Made by a program: the position numbers and the translations under genes
Assembly: GCA_032871835.1 (NCBI GenBank)
Contig: CM065297.1
Coordinates: forward strand, 59,755,253-59,819,252
DNA from: Dipteronia dyeriana
Taxonomy: Eukaryota > Streptophyta > Magnoliopsida > Sapindales > Sapindaceae
DNA: 64,000 bases
Direction of reading: 5' to 3'
In this document: piece by piece, positions 32,743-45,407 of the stretch
Layout: every line of letters begins with the position of its first letter
How positions within the stretch are numbered: the first letter of the stretch is position 1
The notes under the pieces: generated by a model
Databases searched by the model: none
Told to the model about the DNA's origin: nothing
Seen by the model: the letters and a program-made list of their open reading frames with translations, nothing else

Positions 32743-34281
32743 ATGAATAGACTGAATAAGAATGAATTCAAATTGTTTTTAGGCAATAGAGCTTTGATGT
32801 CTACTAGAGTAGTGGCAGATATTAGAATCAATTTAGATTCTTATAGGCATTTAGATTTAATAGACGTTTATTATGTACCTCAATTCAAGATGAATTTAAT
32901 TTCAGTTTCTTGTTTAAATAAATTTGGTTATTCGGTTACTTTTAATAAAGCATTTATTATTAGTAAGAGTGACAAAATTATTTGCAAAGGTACATTGGAA
33001 AATGGATTATTCTATTTGCATGGAAATATCTCTCACTTGTTAGACACGGAATCAACAGAACCTAATCATAAAAGTGTAAAATTATCAAAAGATGAAACCT
33101 ACCTATGGCATTTGTGCCTAGGTCAAATTAACCTAAATAGGATTAAAAGATTGGTTAGTGACGGACCTCTAAGTGACTTAAAGGTTGATGATCGACCAAC
33201 TTGTGAATCTTGTTTGAAAGGTGAAATGACCAAAAGGTCATTCACGACCAAAGGCGTAAGAGCCATCAAATGTTTAGGATTGATACACACTGATGTGTGT
33301 GGACCTATGAGCATTCAAGCTAGAGGTGGATATGAGTACTTCATCACTTTCACGGATGATCACTCAAGATCTAGCTATGTGTATCTCATGAGACAAAAGT
33401 CGGACGCTTTTGATATGTTCAAAGCATTTAAAGCTGAGGTTGAAAAACATCTTGAGAAACGCATAAAAATCTTGAGGTCTGATCACGGTGGAGAATATCT
33501 ATCTGGTGAGTTTCAGCAATATCTTATTGATAATGGAAGAATATCTCAGTTTTTAGCACCAGACACACCTCAACAAAATGGGGTGGCAGAAAGGAGAAAT
33601 AGAACTCTTTTGGATATGGTCAGGTCTATGTTGAGTTATTCAACGCTTCCTAATTCATTTTGTGGATATCCTTTACAAACCGCAATGTATATTCTAAATG
33701 ATGTACTATCTAAGTCGGTTCCTAAAACACCGTATGAGTTGTGGACCGGGCGAAAACCGGGCGAAAGCCTAGTTTACAACACTAAAGGATATTTGGATGT
33801 CTTGCACACGTGTTAAAAGGAAAGACAGAAAAGATGGAATCTCATTCAGAAACATGCATATTTGCAGGGTATCCAAAAGGAACAAATGGATATTATTTTT
33901 ATAGTCCTTTCAGATTTTAAAGTATTTTTTTCGACAAAGGCAAAATTTCTGGAAAATGACTATATGAATAATTTTATGCCTAAAAGTAGAATTGTCCTAA
34001 ATGAGCTTTTAGGAGATACAGTTCCACAAGAGGTTTCACATCCAAGCCCATTCGTAAATTCCGTACCAACACAAGATCAACAATCCACTATACCTCACAG
34101 TACCGGGAGGGATGTTAGACAACCCGAGAGATACATCGGTCTAGGAGAATCTGTAGAGATTCTCCCGGATGACGATGATCCCTATACGTACAAGGAAGCA
34201 GTGGAAGATGTTGATTGTCGCCATTGGCAAAAGGCAATGCAATCCAAAATTGAATCTATGTTCAAAAACAAAGTTTGGTCT
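32743..34281 (+). pseudogene. pol: C2 pol, 5' part: protease C-terminus, integrase, start of RT
   Basis: The 357-codon frame at 32743-33816 reads the end of the protease ([15 protein letters not shown]), a GAG-pre-integrase zinc-finger region (second His of the usual LGHIN motif is Gln here; CESC present near 33205) and the integrase core. The catalytic triad is intact: Asp 33292-33294, Asp 33481-33483, Glu 33589-33591 (D-x35-E). After a frameshift near 33770 the linker is scattered over frames. The frame 33862-34287 reaches the start of RT (MQSKIESMFKNKVWS), where A2 is inserted at 34282. The last codons of that frame belong to the insert. Confidence 0.88.
34277..34281 (+). repeat. Target-site duplication of A2, left copy (GGTCT)
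   Basis: It is identical to 55233-55237. Removal of the insert restores an uninterrupted RT reading frame. Confidence 0.96.
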
Positions 34282-35502
34282 TGTTAGGTTTTAGTTTGTG
34301 TTGGCATTAATTTCATATCAAAATGATGTTTACTTGTAATGATATTAGTTGTTTAGATTCACGATGATTCAATCTTCAAAGAAGAAGGAACAACTAGTCA
34401 AAGCAAGTTCAAAGTCTTTAAAGAGAAAGGATGCAATATGGTTCTACAAAGGTATACTAAGACCATATCTTTCTCTTACAAGGCTTAGGCACACACACAC
34501 ACATATCATACATTTGTGTCCCTGCATCGTTGTGCAAAATTATAGGCACACACATACAATTAATTCATATGTGTCCCTGCATCTTTGTGCACCATGTATA
34601 ACACATTCACACACTTGAAGATGAATGATCATGCATTGGTATGAAAATAACATGTTTTGGAAAATGCATGATTGGAGACAATCTCTATGTAGTTTGCATT
34701 CTAGTGTGAATTGTGTTTGTATGTATATATGTTTGTATAAGATGGATATTGAACTTGAATTTAGTCTTAAAGCATTCTTGATTGAGTTTCGGTCATTTCG
34801 GTTACTCATACTATTGATTTCAAGTTCAAAGTCAAAAGATACTACACTTTCAACTCATGTTGCATACATTGTCTTCGTCTTCATATATCGAGTCAAATTA
34901 TTATTTTCTGGATTGAGTATCTTATATGTCCATATCCATGAGAGAGTTACAGTTTTTAATCCGTAAACGGATTTGAATTCCAATTTTGGAGGCCAAAGAA
35001 CGGTTGAAGAACGGGGGAGGAGTGCAAGGGAGTTGCACCATGGCCAAAGGCCATCAAATGGTACAAGCCAGATATGGGGCGTGGCCATCTCGGTGGCAAC
35101 TCCTTGCTGCCCCGAGATGCTCACGTGCCATCTTGGGGAAGCATTATCAAAGGGGTCATTTTGGTACTTTTGCTTCTATTCTTTCCCTCTCCTTTATATT
35201 TCCCTTCCCTCTCACATTTCATTCTAAGAAGAAATTTAAAACTTGAGTGCAGAACTTTCTCTTTATATTTCCTCACCTTCCAAACACCATAACTTATTTA
35301 TTTGAACTCCGATTTGAGTGATTCAAAGTTGAGACTGTTTGTATATTCATCCTCCATCTTTTCTCGGAAGTTTGAGTTAGTTTTATTGCTTTATTTGGAA
35401 TCTAAACTCACAAAAACGGGACTGCACCAAAATCAACTAAGGTATTGATTTTCTCTCAAAGTTTTCTTTTATAACTTGGTCAATTGCCTTGGGTTTTTTC
35501 TT

Positions 35503-35564
<62 letters not shown>

Positions 35565-36586
35565 CTTGCGATTATTTTGATTTTAGTTTTGAACTCATTT
35601 ATTGCTAGATTGAGTTTCAATTCAAATCTCACATGTTGAGTTAGGTTTTGATTTTGCCTATGTTTTCAAATGTTTGGGATTGTATTATGCTAGCTTTGAT
35701 TCTAGGATTATTTGATGATCTTTGATTGATTGATTTTGTGAAAAATAGTTTCTCGCATGTATTAGGCTCTCTTTGGCCAAAATCTCACAATGATACATGT
35801 GCTTGTGTTCTTTTGAGCTATTCATGTGTTTAGTTGAATCTATGAATAGGAATTTGCTCTAGAACTTTAGCTTTAATCTAAATGACTTTTTCATATGATT
35901 TTAGCATGTTTTTGGTTTATGAGATTTAAACTTGATTATGTGTTAATTGAACATATCTTGTGATTCAAGTTTTAGATCTATACATGTAACTAGGTTGTAA
36001 TTAATATTGAACATATCTTACATGATATAGATGGATTAAACATGCATGATTGACTAGACTACATTTGATTTGTGCATGCATGCTCATGTCTTGTATTTTC
36101 CATAGGATGTGTTGATCATAACTTTCTATGTTGCGTGATTGTTTACGTTTTGCATTCATGATCACCTAGATCTCTTTTGAGAAGGAAGTCTTGACAATAG
36201 GTGTGAGACCTATGTTGTTGAGCAAGAAAGTCTTGGCAAGAGGTGGGAGACCACGGATTTTCAAGCAAGGAAGCCTTGACCAGAGTCGGGTGGACTCGAA
36301 TAGTTGAGCAAAAAGTCTTGCCTATGATCATGAGGATTCAAAAGGGTGAGCTAGGAAGTCTTGACTAGAGTCGGGAGGACTCGAATAGTTGAGCAAGAAC
36401 TCTTGTCTAGGGTCGTGAGGATCCGAAAGGGTGAGCGAGGAAGTTTTGACAAGAGGTTTGAGGCCTCGGATTGTTGAGCGCACACTTGAGAGATTGTAGT
36501 ATAGATTTTGTAGATTTTGTATGTGTTACAATTACTTGTTTGTATCACACTTTACTTGTTTTATATATTGATTAAGTGTCTTTAAT

Positions 36587-36635
<49 letters not shown>

Positions 36636-36766
36636 GATACAAGTAATATGGAGGGACAAACCTTTGTTTGTTTCTAATGGAGTTGAAAAAGGTGTCTAAC
36701 CTATTCACGCCCCCCCCCCCCCCCTTCTAGGTTAGCCTTGATCATTTAACCGTGTTTGTATTTTCA
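34282..36766 (+). repeat. A2 5' LTR
   Basis: 2485 bp long, TGTTAGG to TTTTCA. Relative to its partner it has lost about 230 bp near 36481-36505, offset by TA/TG microsatellite growth at 35505-35564 and 36588-36631. It has two TGTGTCCCTGC units (34486-34595) where the partner has three. A TTGCACCAT / ATGGTACAA inverted repeat (35033-35066, one mutation) precedes a degraded stem-loop module; TTTATATT is at 35193-35200. Confidence 0.94.
36184..36480 (+). repeat. Tandem hairpin repeats in A2 5' LTR
   Basis: Seven units show stems such as ATAGGT/ACCTAT, GAGTC/GACTC and GGGTC/GATCC, with the family flanks. Confidence 0.82.
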
Positions 36767-36768
36767 AT

Positions 36769-36780
36769 TGGTATCAAAGC
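36769..36780 (+). other. A2 primer-binding site
   Basis: TGGTATCAAAGC has one change (G to A) from the consensus; A3 carries the same variant. Confidence 0.9.
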
Positions 36781-36849
36781 AAGACACTAGATTGTACTTA
36801 CTGAGAGTCCAGGTGATACATTCACGGTTTTTGCAAAGCTTTTGGAGTC

Positions 36850-38895
36850 ATGGTTTTACAAGATGATGTAATGGCGGAAGGAGCCTCAAATACTAGGCCA
36901 CCATTACTTTGAGGCACTAACTATAGGTATTGGAAGTTGATGATGAAAGCCTACATCCACTCTATTGATGAAAGGGCTTGGATGGTAGTGGAAGCAGGTT
37001 ATAGTCCTCCTACTAAGGTTCAAGAGGATGGAACCATGATACTCAAGCCAATGAGTAAATGGACAATGTTTAAGTGGACTCATAGTGCTATGAATGCCAT
37101 CTTTGGAGGAGTTGTTGGGCATCAATTCTTCTACATTCAAAATCTTGAATCCGTAAAGGAAGCTTGGGATACTATACAAGTTACTAAAGAAGGAACCTTA
37201 GCGGTGAAGAAATCAAGGCTTCAAATGTTGGCATCACAATTTGAAGGTTTAAGTATGGGTGAAGAAGAAAAGTTTGAAGACCTCAAATTCTGGCTTCTTA
37301 ACATTGCTAACCAATGTCAAGCAATTGGAGTACCTATCTCAAAAGAGCGTTAAATTGGAAAATCCTTAGGTCTCTTTCTAAGAGATTTAAATCTAAGGTG
37401 ACAGCCATTGAGGAAAGCAAGGATGTGGATAGCATGAACATTGATGAGTTGCTTGGGTCTTATCAAACTTATGAGATGTGCTTGAAGCCAAAGATTAAGA
37501 ATAAGGGAATCGCTCTCAATGCTATTATAGAGAGTGATGATGAAAATTAAGAGATGGCTATTTTAGTTAGAAAGTTCAAGAAGTTTCTAAAGAAGAATGT
37601 TAAGCCTAAAGGCAAGTCTTTTAAGGAAAAGAGAGTTAAGAAAATATCATCTCCACTTTGCAATAATTGTGGAGAAGAATAGTAAAGCCATGAACAAGAA
37701 AGATGTTCAATGCTATAATTGTCATGGTTTCGGTCTCTTTGCTAATGAGTGCACCAAGAAGTCATCTAAGAAAGACAAGAAAGGCAAAGTGTCAGCGACT
37801 ACTTGGAGTTATGATAATTCTAGTGATAATGAGAGCTCTAGTAGTGAGTCTTCAAGTGATGAAGAGTTAGTGAGCAACTTTATAGCTCTAACGACTTCTC
37901 ATTCTCCACTAGTTATTAATGGTACAATATCTTTGAACAAGAACTTTGATACAAATCATTATGAAAGCTCTAGTTCCATTCCTACTAATCTTGAGTTGTT
38001 GGCTAAGATAGAGAATCTTGAAAAAGATAGAGATAATGCTCTAAGAGAGGTAGTTGAGAAGGATGATTTGATCAAGAAATAACTAGATGAGTTTGTGATT
38101 ATCCCTGGTAGACATCTTGGTGAGAATGGTGATATTATGAAGAAGTTTAGAGAACTTGAAAAGATAAACCTTGAAAAGGATATTGTGATATCTTCTTTGA
38201 AGAAGAGAGAAGAAGAATTAATGGAAGAGATAGACACGGCTAAGGAAGCCATTAAGGACTTAGTGAATGATTCGGTAAGTGTGTCTAGTGTTAGGAATCT
38301 TGTTTACTCATATAATGGTGAAGATGACTTGGTATTTGAAGAGGAGCTCTTGGAAGCACCACTTCCTACTCACTTGGATGAAGTCGTGATTGATAAGAAA
38401 CCACACAAGAAGCGAATATCAAAAGCCAAGAAGAAGTTGGCCAACAAGGTATCTTTGCAAACTCCTAGTGAAGCTAGTTCAACTCCAAAAGGTACAATCT
38501 CATCTTTTATTCCAATTTGCCACTATTGCAACACAATAGGTCACATTAAGCCTAGGTGTTATAAATATATTGAAAAATGCAAATTAGGAATTGAATCTAG
38601 AGATAAGAAGATTAAACTTCAACTTGAACATGCTAAGGTTTTGAAAGTTGAGAAACATGATAATATTGCTAAGCATGAAAAGAAGTTTCGGAGTAGAAAG
38701 AAAACTAATCTTGTTCAACTTGACAAAGCTTGTGTTGAAAATGTTAAGGAAGAGTGTGTTAATGATATTCTTGTTAATCAAGTCATTCAAGGACTTTACT
38801 CTAGATTTAACATCGTTGTCAAGGATGATATTGGGAATGTTTATGTAGGTACACCCAAGAACAAGTGGTTCAAGGGTGAGTGCTCTTATCACTAA
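36850..38895 (+). pseudogene. gag: A2 gag (broken)
   Basis: ATG at 36850 starts the DUF4219/UBN2 Gag. A TGA at 36910-36912 replaces the CGA codon of the sisters. A small deletion near 37070, a one-base loss near 37350, TAA at 37548-37550 and TAA at 38080-38082 follow. The first CCHC knuckle (CYNCHGFGLFANEC, near 37709) has lost its His (Leu instead). The coiled-coil segment, basic patch and second knuckle (CHYCNTIGHIKPRC, near 38519) are readable in the 266-codon frame 38095-38895. The gene ends at the same TAA as in the other A copies. Confidence 0.9.
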
Positions 38896-40581
38896 TATAA
38901 AAAGCACATGTGAGATAGATTTGAGGCAATATATCAATTGTGTTAAGAATTCTTGCTTGCTAGCTTTGAATACTCCATGTATTGATATGAACTTGGTTAT
39001 CTAACATCATGTTTGTTATGATGGTCAAAATTTGTTGGTTAACTTTAGAGAAGTTCTTTTGATATATGTGTTGACTGAGTTGAGATATTATGCTTTTTAT
39101 ACTCTTGTTGTGAAACATCGTCAACTTGTTGTCATGAGGACATTAAAGGCAAGAGTGCTCATAAAAAGAGCAGAAGTATGATATTTGGTGAATATAATGT
39201 GCAAAAGGTATCTCTATACTCTAATGCATGCTCTTTTAGATATTTATCTTTTGACTCAATTTTTGATATACATCTCATAGTATGTCATATTAGAGAATTT
39301 TGTATAGCATACATATGGTTCTCATTGACATTTGCTATTTTAGGATCTAATAGTGATATTATTCACATTGATCTTAACTTAGATGATTGTTTGTGTATAG
39401 TATATTGAGTGCCATTACTTTTGAAAATATGAGTTTCATATTCTTTGAAAGCTACTCATTAGAGAAGTAATGATCTTGAATAAGTCTCTACTTATTGCTT
39501 TTAGATCATGTGCTTATGAGCCATTAAATCTTGGTTTTCTAAAATTTTACATCGCTTCTCTTTTATGTTTTTCAAGTAGGTTGAGTTTACTAATAGGTAA
39601 ACTTTGTATACACCTTGAAGTTTTTGTGCTTAAGTACATTTAAAATGACCTATGGTTAGTATCCATTTTGCTTCGTCAAATACACAGAACTCAACGAGCA
39701 CCTTCATTGCAAGGGCTACACACATTGGTTCAGAAAGCTACCCAATGTTGAAAAGAGCTACACAATTGTGATGAGTGAAAGCTGCCATGAAGTGAATTTT
39801 GTTTATGTTAAAAAAAATGGAAAAATCAAAGAAGTGTTGAAATGGAATCATGAAAAGAAAAATTCTTTGATTCAAAGCCTAAAAAGAAAAGGAGGAAGGC
39901 TTAAAAATGAGTATAGTTGAAAATCAAATGAGCTCAGGTTGAAAATCAGAAATGGAATGTCAAACCACATGCACACATACGCTCATATGTTGAAATCTAT
40001 TCTCTTAAAAGCAAAATTTCCAGATGATAATCTACTTGACTTTTTATGAAAAAAGCTTAAGATGAATAGTTAATCGAAATTGTTTGCATATAGATTATCA
40101 AACTACTTCTTGATATATATTTGAAGCATATCCCTTACACAAGCACTTTGTTTATCAGTATGATGATATTTTAGCAATTGTTGAAGAATTATGAGAGAAC
40201 TTGAAAAATCGTTATGTATCTCTCTTAACATATAAAGCTTATTTTGTTGATATTTCTTCAAATTGCTTGAATGTGTGATTGTGTGAACATCTTTGTGAAC
40301 TTTATGCTATCATTGATTTTAGTTATAGCATTTATCAAGGGGGAGCATTGTATGCTAGACATTCTTCTATTTTATGATATGTTCACATACTTTATTTTGT
40401 TACATGTTGACATATTTTGACTTAATGATACTTGTAAGATAGTACTCATTATCCTTGTCTTGCATGGTGATTCATTCTTAAGTCATATGTTTTTGTTTTT
40501 ATATCTTTACGACTAATATGCTTGTTTTGTCTTTCACTCACTTTTGTTGTATGTATATAGCATCTTATAACACAAGAAAAA
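38896..40581 (+). other. A2 spacer between gag and env-like gene
   Basis: It starts with the remnant of the +1-frame ORF seen in A1 and A3 (broken by TAA near 39001) and contains the conserved non-coding block (about 39645-39990) shared with B. There are no pol motifs. The final ~60 bases before the envelope-like ATG are conserved among A copies. Confidence 0.75.
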
Positions 40582-41631
40582 ATGGGAAGAACTAAGATTA
40601 CCGGAAGTGGAAATCAATTGAATCCCGTTATGAAAGTCAAGTCTACCTCAAAAGGATCCAAAGCTTCAAGGATAAAAGATTTAGGGATCTTTGGAACTAA
40701 TAAGATATTTCAAGAGAGAGGCATTGGCTTTGGTAAGTGTAAAGATTCTTATGTTCTTAGGTGCTTAAAGGATAGAAATTGGGAATCTTGGGTGTCCATG
40801 TTAGGAGTTGTAAATGATACTCTTGTTAGAGAGGTTTATCTTGAATATAGGGAAAGTGCCACTGTATTAGATGCTTTGATGGAAATTAAGGGTGTTGTGT
40901 TTAGAGTAAACCCGGAAAACATTAACAAGTTTCTTGGGCTATCTAATGATATAGATTCTAATTTTCTAGATGTGGATGTCATTGAGAATCTTAATATCAT
41001 AGGTAGAACTCTTTGTGACAATGCTTCTTTGGTGTGGAAAGGTAGAGCATATATTAGTCAACATGAGTTAACTAAGGCTAGTGTATTTTGGCATCTATTC
41101 ATTTGCACTAACATTATTGGATCTTCGAATTCAACCGAGTTGAATAAGAACCAGATCAAAATAATGTATGCCTTGGTGACTAATCAACCAATAAACCTCG
41201 AATATATTCTCATGTTTTACATTGATAGTGTGGCTTTCTCTACTAGAGGTGATAAAAAGCTTGCATTTCCGAGGTTTATTACTTCATTGTAATTAGCTCG
41301 TGGGGTTAAGGGTAGAGAAGATGATGTGTTAGTTCAACCATTGGAAAAGTATTGTGATAAACTTGTGTCATACATGTCATATAAGAATAAGGGTAAGACT
41401 TGTGATACTTTTAAATTATTTAGTATTTCTCAAGTTGATAGTCATGTGATTAGCACAAACATTCTTCCGGATTGGTCTATACAATTGAAGAAGAAGGTTG
41501 ATGAACTTAGTGCTATAGTTGTTCAACAAGATGCTAGGATAAAAGAGTTGGAGGAGTGCATTGCTTCAAGTTCAAGACCACCTCTCAAGCATTATGTTAG
41601 ATCAACTACTCGTACAACTTTCTTTGGTTGA
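40582..41631 (+). pseudogene. env-like: A2 envelope-like ORF (one in-frame stop)
   Basis: This is the best-preserved envelope-like frame. ATG at 40582 (MGRTKITGSGNQ) is followed by a basic, Ser-rich N-terminus, RNWESWVSMLGVVNDTLVREVY, KGVVFRVNPENINKFLGLS, GRTLCDN, SVFWHLFICTNIIGSS and NSTELNKNQIKIMYALVTNQPIN. A single TAA at 41290-41292 interrupts it, then the same frame continues through a coiled coil (KKKVDELSAIVVQQDARIKEL) to TGA 41631. About 350 codons in all. This matches the PF20167-like envelope-like domain of Sireviruses. I see no signal peptide or obvious membrane anchor. Function is unknown. Confidence 0.82.
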
Positions 41632-42089
41632 ACAAGTAGCTAGTATTTGAGTCTTGAGCTTTATTTCTTAACTTTTGGCATCATTTCATGTCAAAAAGGG
41701 GGATAAAACGATGTTAGTTACTTAGTTTCTTTTTACGTTGTTTTTATGAACTTTTGAACTTTCAATGACATGTAATATTTAGTCTTAAAATTTGGTTAAG
41801 AATTCTTGTGTTTTGGCATGTATTTAGGGGGAGATACATGTATTTGTGGACTTAATTGTATATTCTTTTCCATATTATATGTTGCCATTTGTTGTTTTTC
41901 TCTTGTATATGCATTGTGCTTTGAGATGATTTGTAGGTTGCTTCAAGAGAAGATCAAGATGAAGTTTAAGAGTTGATGAAGATTAGTTATAGGAATCTTA
42001 ATCATTGTAATGTGAGGGAGTGATTTTGTGACCTATCTTCATTTTTATATTTGTAGTAAATATATAAGTGTTTTGATATGGAATTTGCC
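41632..42089 (+). other. A2 3' untranslated tail with extra purine tracts
   Basis: Non-coding. Purine tracts AAAAAGGGGGATA (near 41694) and TTTAGGGGGAGATAC (near 41823) precede the terminal tract. Confidence 0.7.
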
Positions 42090-42101
42090 AAAGGGGGAGA
42101 T
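42090..42101 (+). other. A2 polypurine tract
   Basis: AAAGGGGGAGAT stands directly before the 3' LTR. Confidence 0.9.
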
Positions 42102-42307
42102 TGTTAGGTTTTAGTTTGTGTTGGCATTAATTCCATATCAAGATGATGTTTACTTGTAATGATATTAGTTGTTTAGATTCATGATGATCCAAGCTTCAAA
42201 GAAGAAGGAACCACTAGTCAAAGCAAGTTCAAAGTCTTAAAAGCGAAAGGATGCAATATGGTTCTACAAAAGTATACTAAGACCTTATCTTTCTCTTACA
42301 AGGCTTA

Positions 42308-42469
42308 GGCACACACACATAATTCATTCATATGTGTCCCTGCATCGTTGCGCACCATTAGAGGCACACATACATAATTCATTTATATGTGTCCCTGTAT
42401 TGTTGTGCACCATTATAGGCACACACATACAATTCATTCATATGTGTCCCTGCATCGTTATGCACCATG
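42308..42469 (+). repeat. Three ~55-bp U3 repeats in A2 3' LTR
   Basis: Each unit runs from GGCACACACA through ATTCATTCATATGTGTCCC to TGCATCGTTGTGCACCAT. The 5' LTR of the same element has two units. Confidence 0.85.
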
Positions 42470-42905
42470 TATAACATATTCACACACTTGAAGATGAATG
42501 CTCATGCATTGGTATGAAAATAACATGTTTTGGAAAATGCATGATAGGAGACTATCTCAATGTAGTTTGCATTCTAGTATGAATTGTGTTTGTATGTATA
42601 TATGTTTGTATAACATGGATATTGAACTTGAATTTAGTCTTAAATCATTCTTGTTTGAGTTTCGGTCATTTCAGATACTCATACTATTGATTTGAAGTTC
42701 TAAGTCAAAATATACTATACTTTCAACTCATGTTGCATACATTGTCTCCATCTTCATATATCGAGTCGAATTATTATTTTCTGGGTTGAGTATCTTATAT
42801 TTCCATGTCCATGAGAGAGTTACGGTTCTTAATACGTAAACAGATTCAAATTCCGAGTTTGAAGGCCAAAGAACGGTCGAAGAACGCGAGATGAGTGCAA
42901 GGGAG

Positions 42906-43015
42906 TTGCACCATGGCCAAAGGCCATCAAATGGTGCAAGCCCGAGATGGCGCGTGGCCATCTTGGCAGCAACTCCTTGCTGCCCCAAGATGCCCACATG
43001 CAATCTCAGGGAAGC
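42906..43015 (+). promoter_or_regulatory. Stem-loop module upstream of A2 3' LTR promoter
   Basis: Arms TTGCACCAT/ATGGTGCAA enclose GGCC-AAA-GGCC. A CCGAGATGGC stem (right arm GCCATCTTGG, one G-T) and a weaker third stem follow. The TATA-like box is about 50 bp downstream. Confidence 0.6.
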
Positions 43016-43526
43016 ATTATCAAAGGGGGCATTTTGGTCATTTTGCTTCTATTCTTTCCCTCTCTTTTATATTTTCCTTCCTTCTCACATTTCATTTTAA
43101 GAAGAAATTTAAAACTTGAGTGCAGAATTTTCTCTCCATATTTTCTCACCTTCCAAACACCATAACTTCTTAATTTGAACTCCGATTTGAGTGATTCAAA
43201 GTTGAGAGTGTTTGTCTATTAATGCTCCATCTTTTTTCCGAAGGTTTGAGTTAGTTTTATTGCTGTTTTTAGAGTCTAAACTCACAAAAACGGGACTGCA
43301 CCAAAATCAACTCAGATATTGATTTTCTCTCAAAGTTTTCTTTTAAAACTTGGTCAATTGCCTTGGGTTTTCTTCTTCAACATATATATGTGTCTTGTGA
43401 TTGTTTTGATTTGAGTTTTGAATTCATTTATAGCTAGATTGAGTTTCAATTGAAATCTCACATGTCGAGTTAGGTTTTGATTTTGCCTATGTTTTCACAT
43501 GTTTGGGATTGTATTGTGCTAGCTTT

Positions 43527-43531
43527 GATTC
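43527..43531 (+). repeat. Target-site duplication of A3, left copy (GATTC)
   Basis: It is identical to 54042-54046. Confidence 0.96.
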
Positions 43532-44277
43532 TGTTAGGTTTTAGTTTGTGTTGGCATTAATTCCATATCAAAATGATGTTTACTTGTAATGATTTAGTTG
43601 TTTAGATTCATGATGATTCAAGCTTCAAGGAAGAAGAAACTACAAGTCAAAGCAAGTTCTAAGTCTTCAAGAGAAAGGATGCAATATGGTTCTACAAAGG
43701 TGTACTAAGACCTTATCTTTCTCTTACAAGGCTTAGGCACACATACACATATCATACATTTGTGTCCCTGCATCATTGTGCACCATTATAGGCACACACA
43801 TACAATTCATTCATATATGTCCCTGCATCATTGTTCACCATGTATAACACATTTACACACTTGAAGATGAAGGCTCATGCATTGGTTTGGAAATAACATG
43901 TTTTGGAATATGCATGATTGGAAACTATCTTTATGTAGTTTGCATTCTAGTGTGAATTATGTTTGTGTGTGTATATGTTTTGTATATCATGGATATTGAA
44001 CTTGACTTTAGTCTTAAATCATTCTTGATTGTGTTCTGGTCATTTCGGTTACTCATACTATTGATTTCAAGTTCTAAGTCAAAAGATACTCCACTTTCAA
44101 CTCATGTTTAATACATTGTATTCGTCTTTATATATCGAGTCGAATTATTATTTTCTGGGTTGAGTATCTTATATATCCATATCTGTGTGAGAGTTATGGT
44201 TCTTAATCCACAAACAGATTGGAATTCAGAGTTCGTAGGCCGGAGAATTGTTGAAGAACGCGAAGGAAGGTCAAAGG

Positions 44278-44385
44278 AGAAAGAAGCAAGCAAGGCACTT
44301 CTTTCCCGAGATGGCGCGTGGCCATCTCGGGGCAGAAGGCTTGCTGCCTCGAGATGCCCATGCTCCATCTCGGGCAGCAAGTTTT
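44278..44385 (+). promoter_or_regulatory. Stem-loop module upstream of A3 5' LTR promoter
   Basis: First stem GAAAGAAG/CTTCTTTC (about 44278-44304), then the perfect CCGAGATGGC (44306-44315) / GCCATCTCGG (44321-44330) stem with loop GCGTG, then a GAGATG/CATCTC stem. The first stem replaces the TTGCACCAT stem of A2 at the same position, with different bases but intact pairing. Confidence 0.65.
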
Positions 44386-44439
44386 CTTAACTTCTTCTTG
44401 CCCCTCTTAGTCATTTCACATGTCCAAGTTTCCCACTTC

Positions 44440-44447
44440 TTTATAAA
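44440..44447 (+). promoter_or_regulatory. TATA box of A3 5' LTR
   Basis: TTTATAAA, followed by a pyrimidine-rich stretch and CTCACATTTCATTCTAAG, fits an LTR promoter. The matching site in the 3' LTR is 52343-52350. Confidence 0.6.
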
Positions 44448-45407
44448 CTCCTTCCCTCTCACATTTCATTCTAAGAAGAAATTCAAATCAAGTGAGCAGA
44501 AATTTTCTCTCTAAATTTTCTCACATTCCAAACACTAAAACTTCTTCATTTGAACTCAGATTTGAGTGATTCAAAGTTGAGAGTGTTCATCTATTCATCC
44601 TCCATCTTTTCTCTAAAGTTTAAGTTAATTTTACTACTATTTTTGGTGTCTAATCATACAAATACAGGACTGCACCTAAATCAACTAAGGTATTGATTTT
44701 CTCTCAAAGTTTTCTTTTAAAACTTGGTGAATTGCCTTGGGTTTTCTTCTTCTACATATATTTGTATATTGTGATTGTTTTGATATGTGTTTTCAACACT
44801 TTCAAAGCTAGATTGAGTTTCAATTGAAATCATACATGTTGAGTTAGGTTTTGATATTGCCTATGTTATCACATGTTTGAGATTGTATTGTGCTAGCTTT
44901 GATTCTAGGATTATTTGATGATCTTTGATTGATTGATTTTGAGAGAAATAGTTCCTCACATGTAGTAGGCTCTCTTGGCCAAATTTCTCACACAATACAT
45001 GTGCTTGTATTCTTTTGAGCTATTCAAGTGATTTGTTGAATTTATGATTAGAAATATGCTCTAGAACTTTAGCTTAAATCTAATTGACTTTGTCATATGA
45101 TTTTAGCATGTTTTTGGTTTGTGTGATTTAAACTTTATCTTGTGATTTATTGAACATATCTTGTGATTTATTGAACATATCTTGTGATTTAAGTTTAGAT
45201 CTCTGCATTTACCTAGGTTGTGATTAATATTGAACATATCTTATATAATCTAGATTGATTACACATTCATGATAAACTAGACTATATGTGATTTGTGCAT
45301 TCATGCTCATGTCTAGTATTTTCCATAGGATGTGTTGATCATAGCATTCTATATTGCATGCTTGTTTGCGTTTTTCATTCATGATCACCTAGATGCCTTG
45401 TGAAAAG

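Larger units (their letters stand above)
42102..43531 (+). repeat. A2 3' LTR, left piece
   Basis: TGTTAGG start to the A3 insertion point. It contains three units of the TGTGTCCCTGCATCG repeat (42308-42469), the inverted repeat TTGCACCAT (42906-42914) / ATGGTGCAA (42931-42939), the CCCGAGATGGC stem-loop (about 42941-42970) and TTTTATATTT near 43065. It resumes at 54047. Confidence 0.95.

Noticed and set aside
37959..38252. Minus-strand ORFs antisense to gag and pol (also 13846-14256, 38584-38937, 47925-48278, 6456-6656, 7641-7955)
   Set aside because: They are shadows of real genes in repeated elements; codon patterns follow the plus-strand frame.
40582..41631. Envelope-like ORF as a true viral envelope glycoprotein
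   Set aside because: No signal peptide, membrane anchor, fusion-like segment or cysteine pattern is visible. Only similarity to the plant transposon/envelope-like domain is supported.
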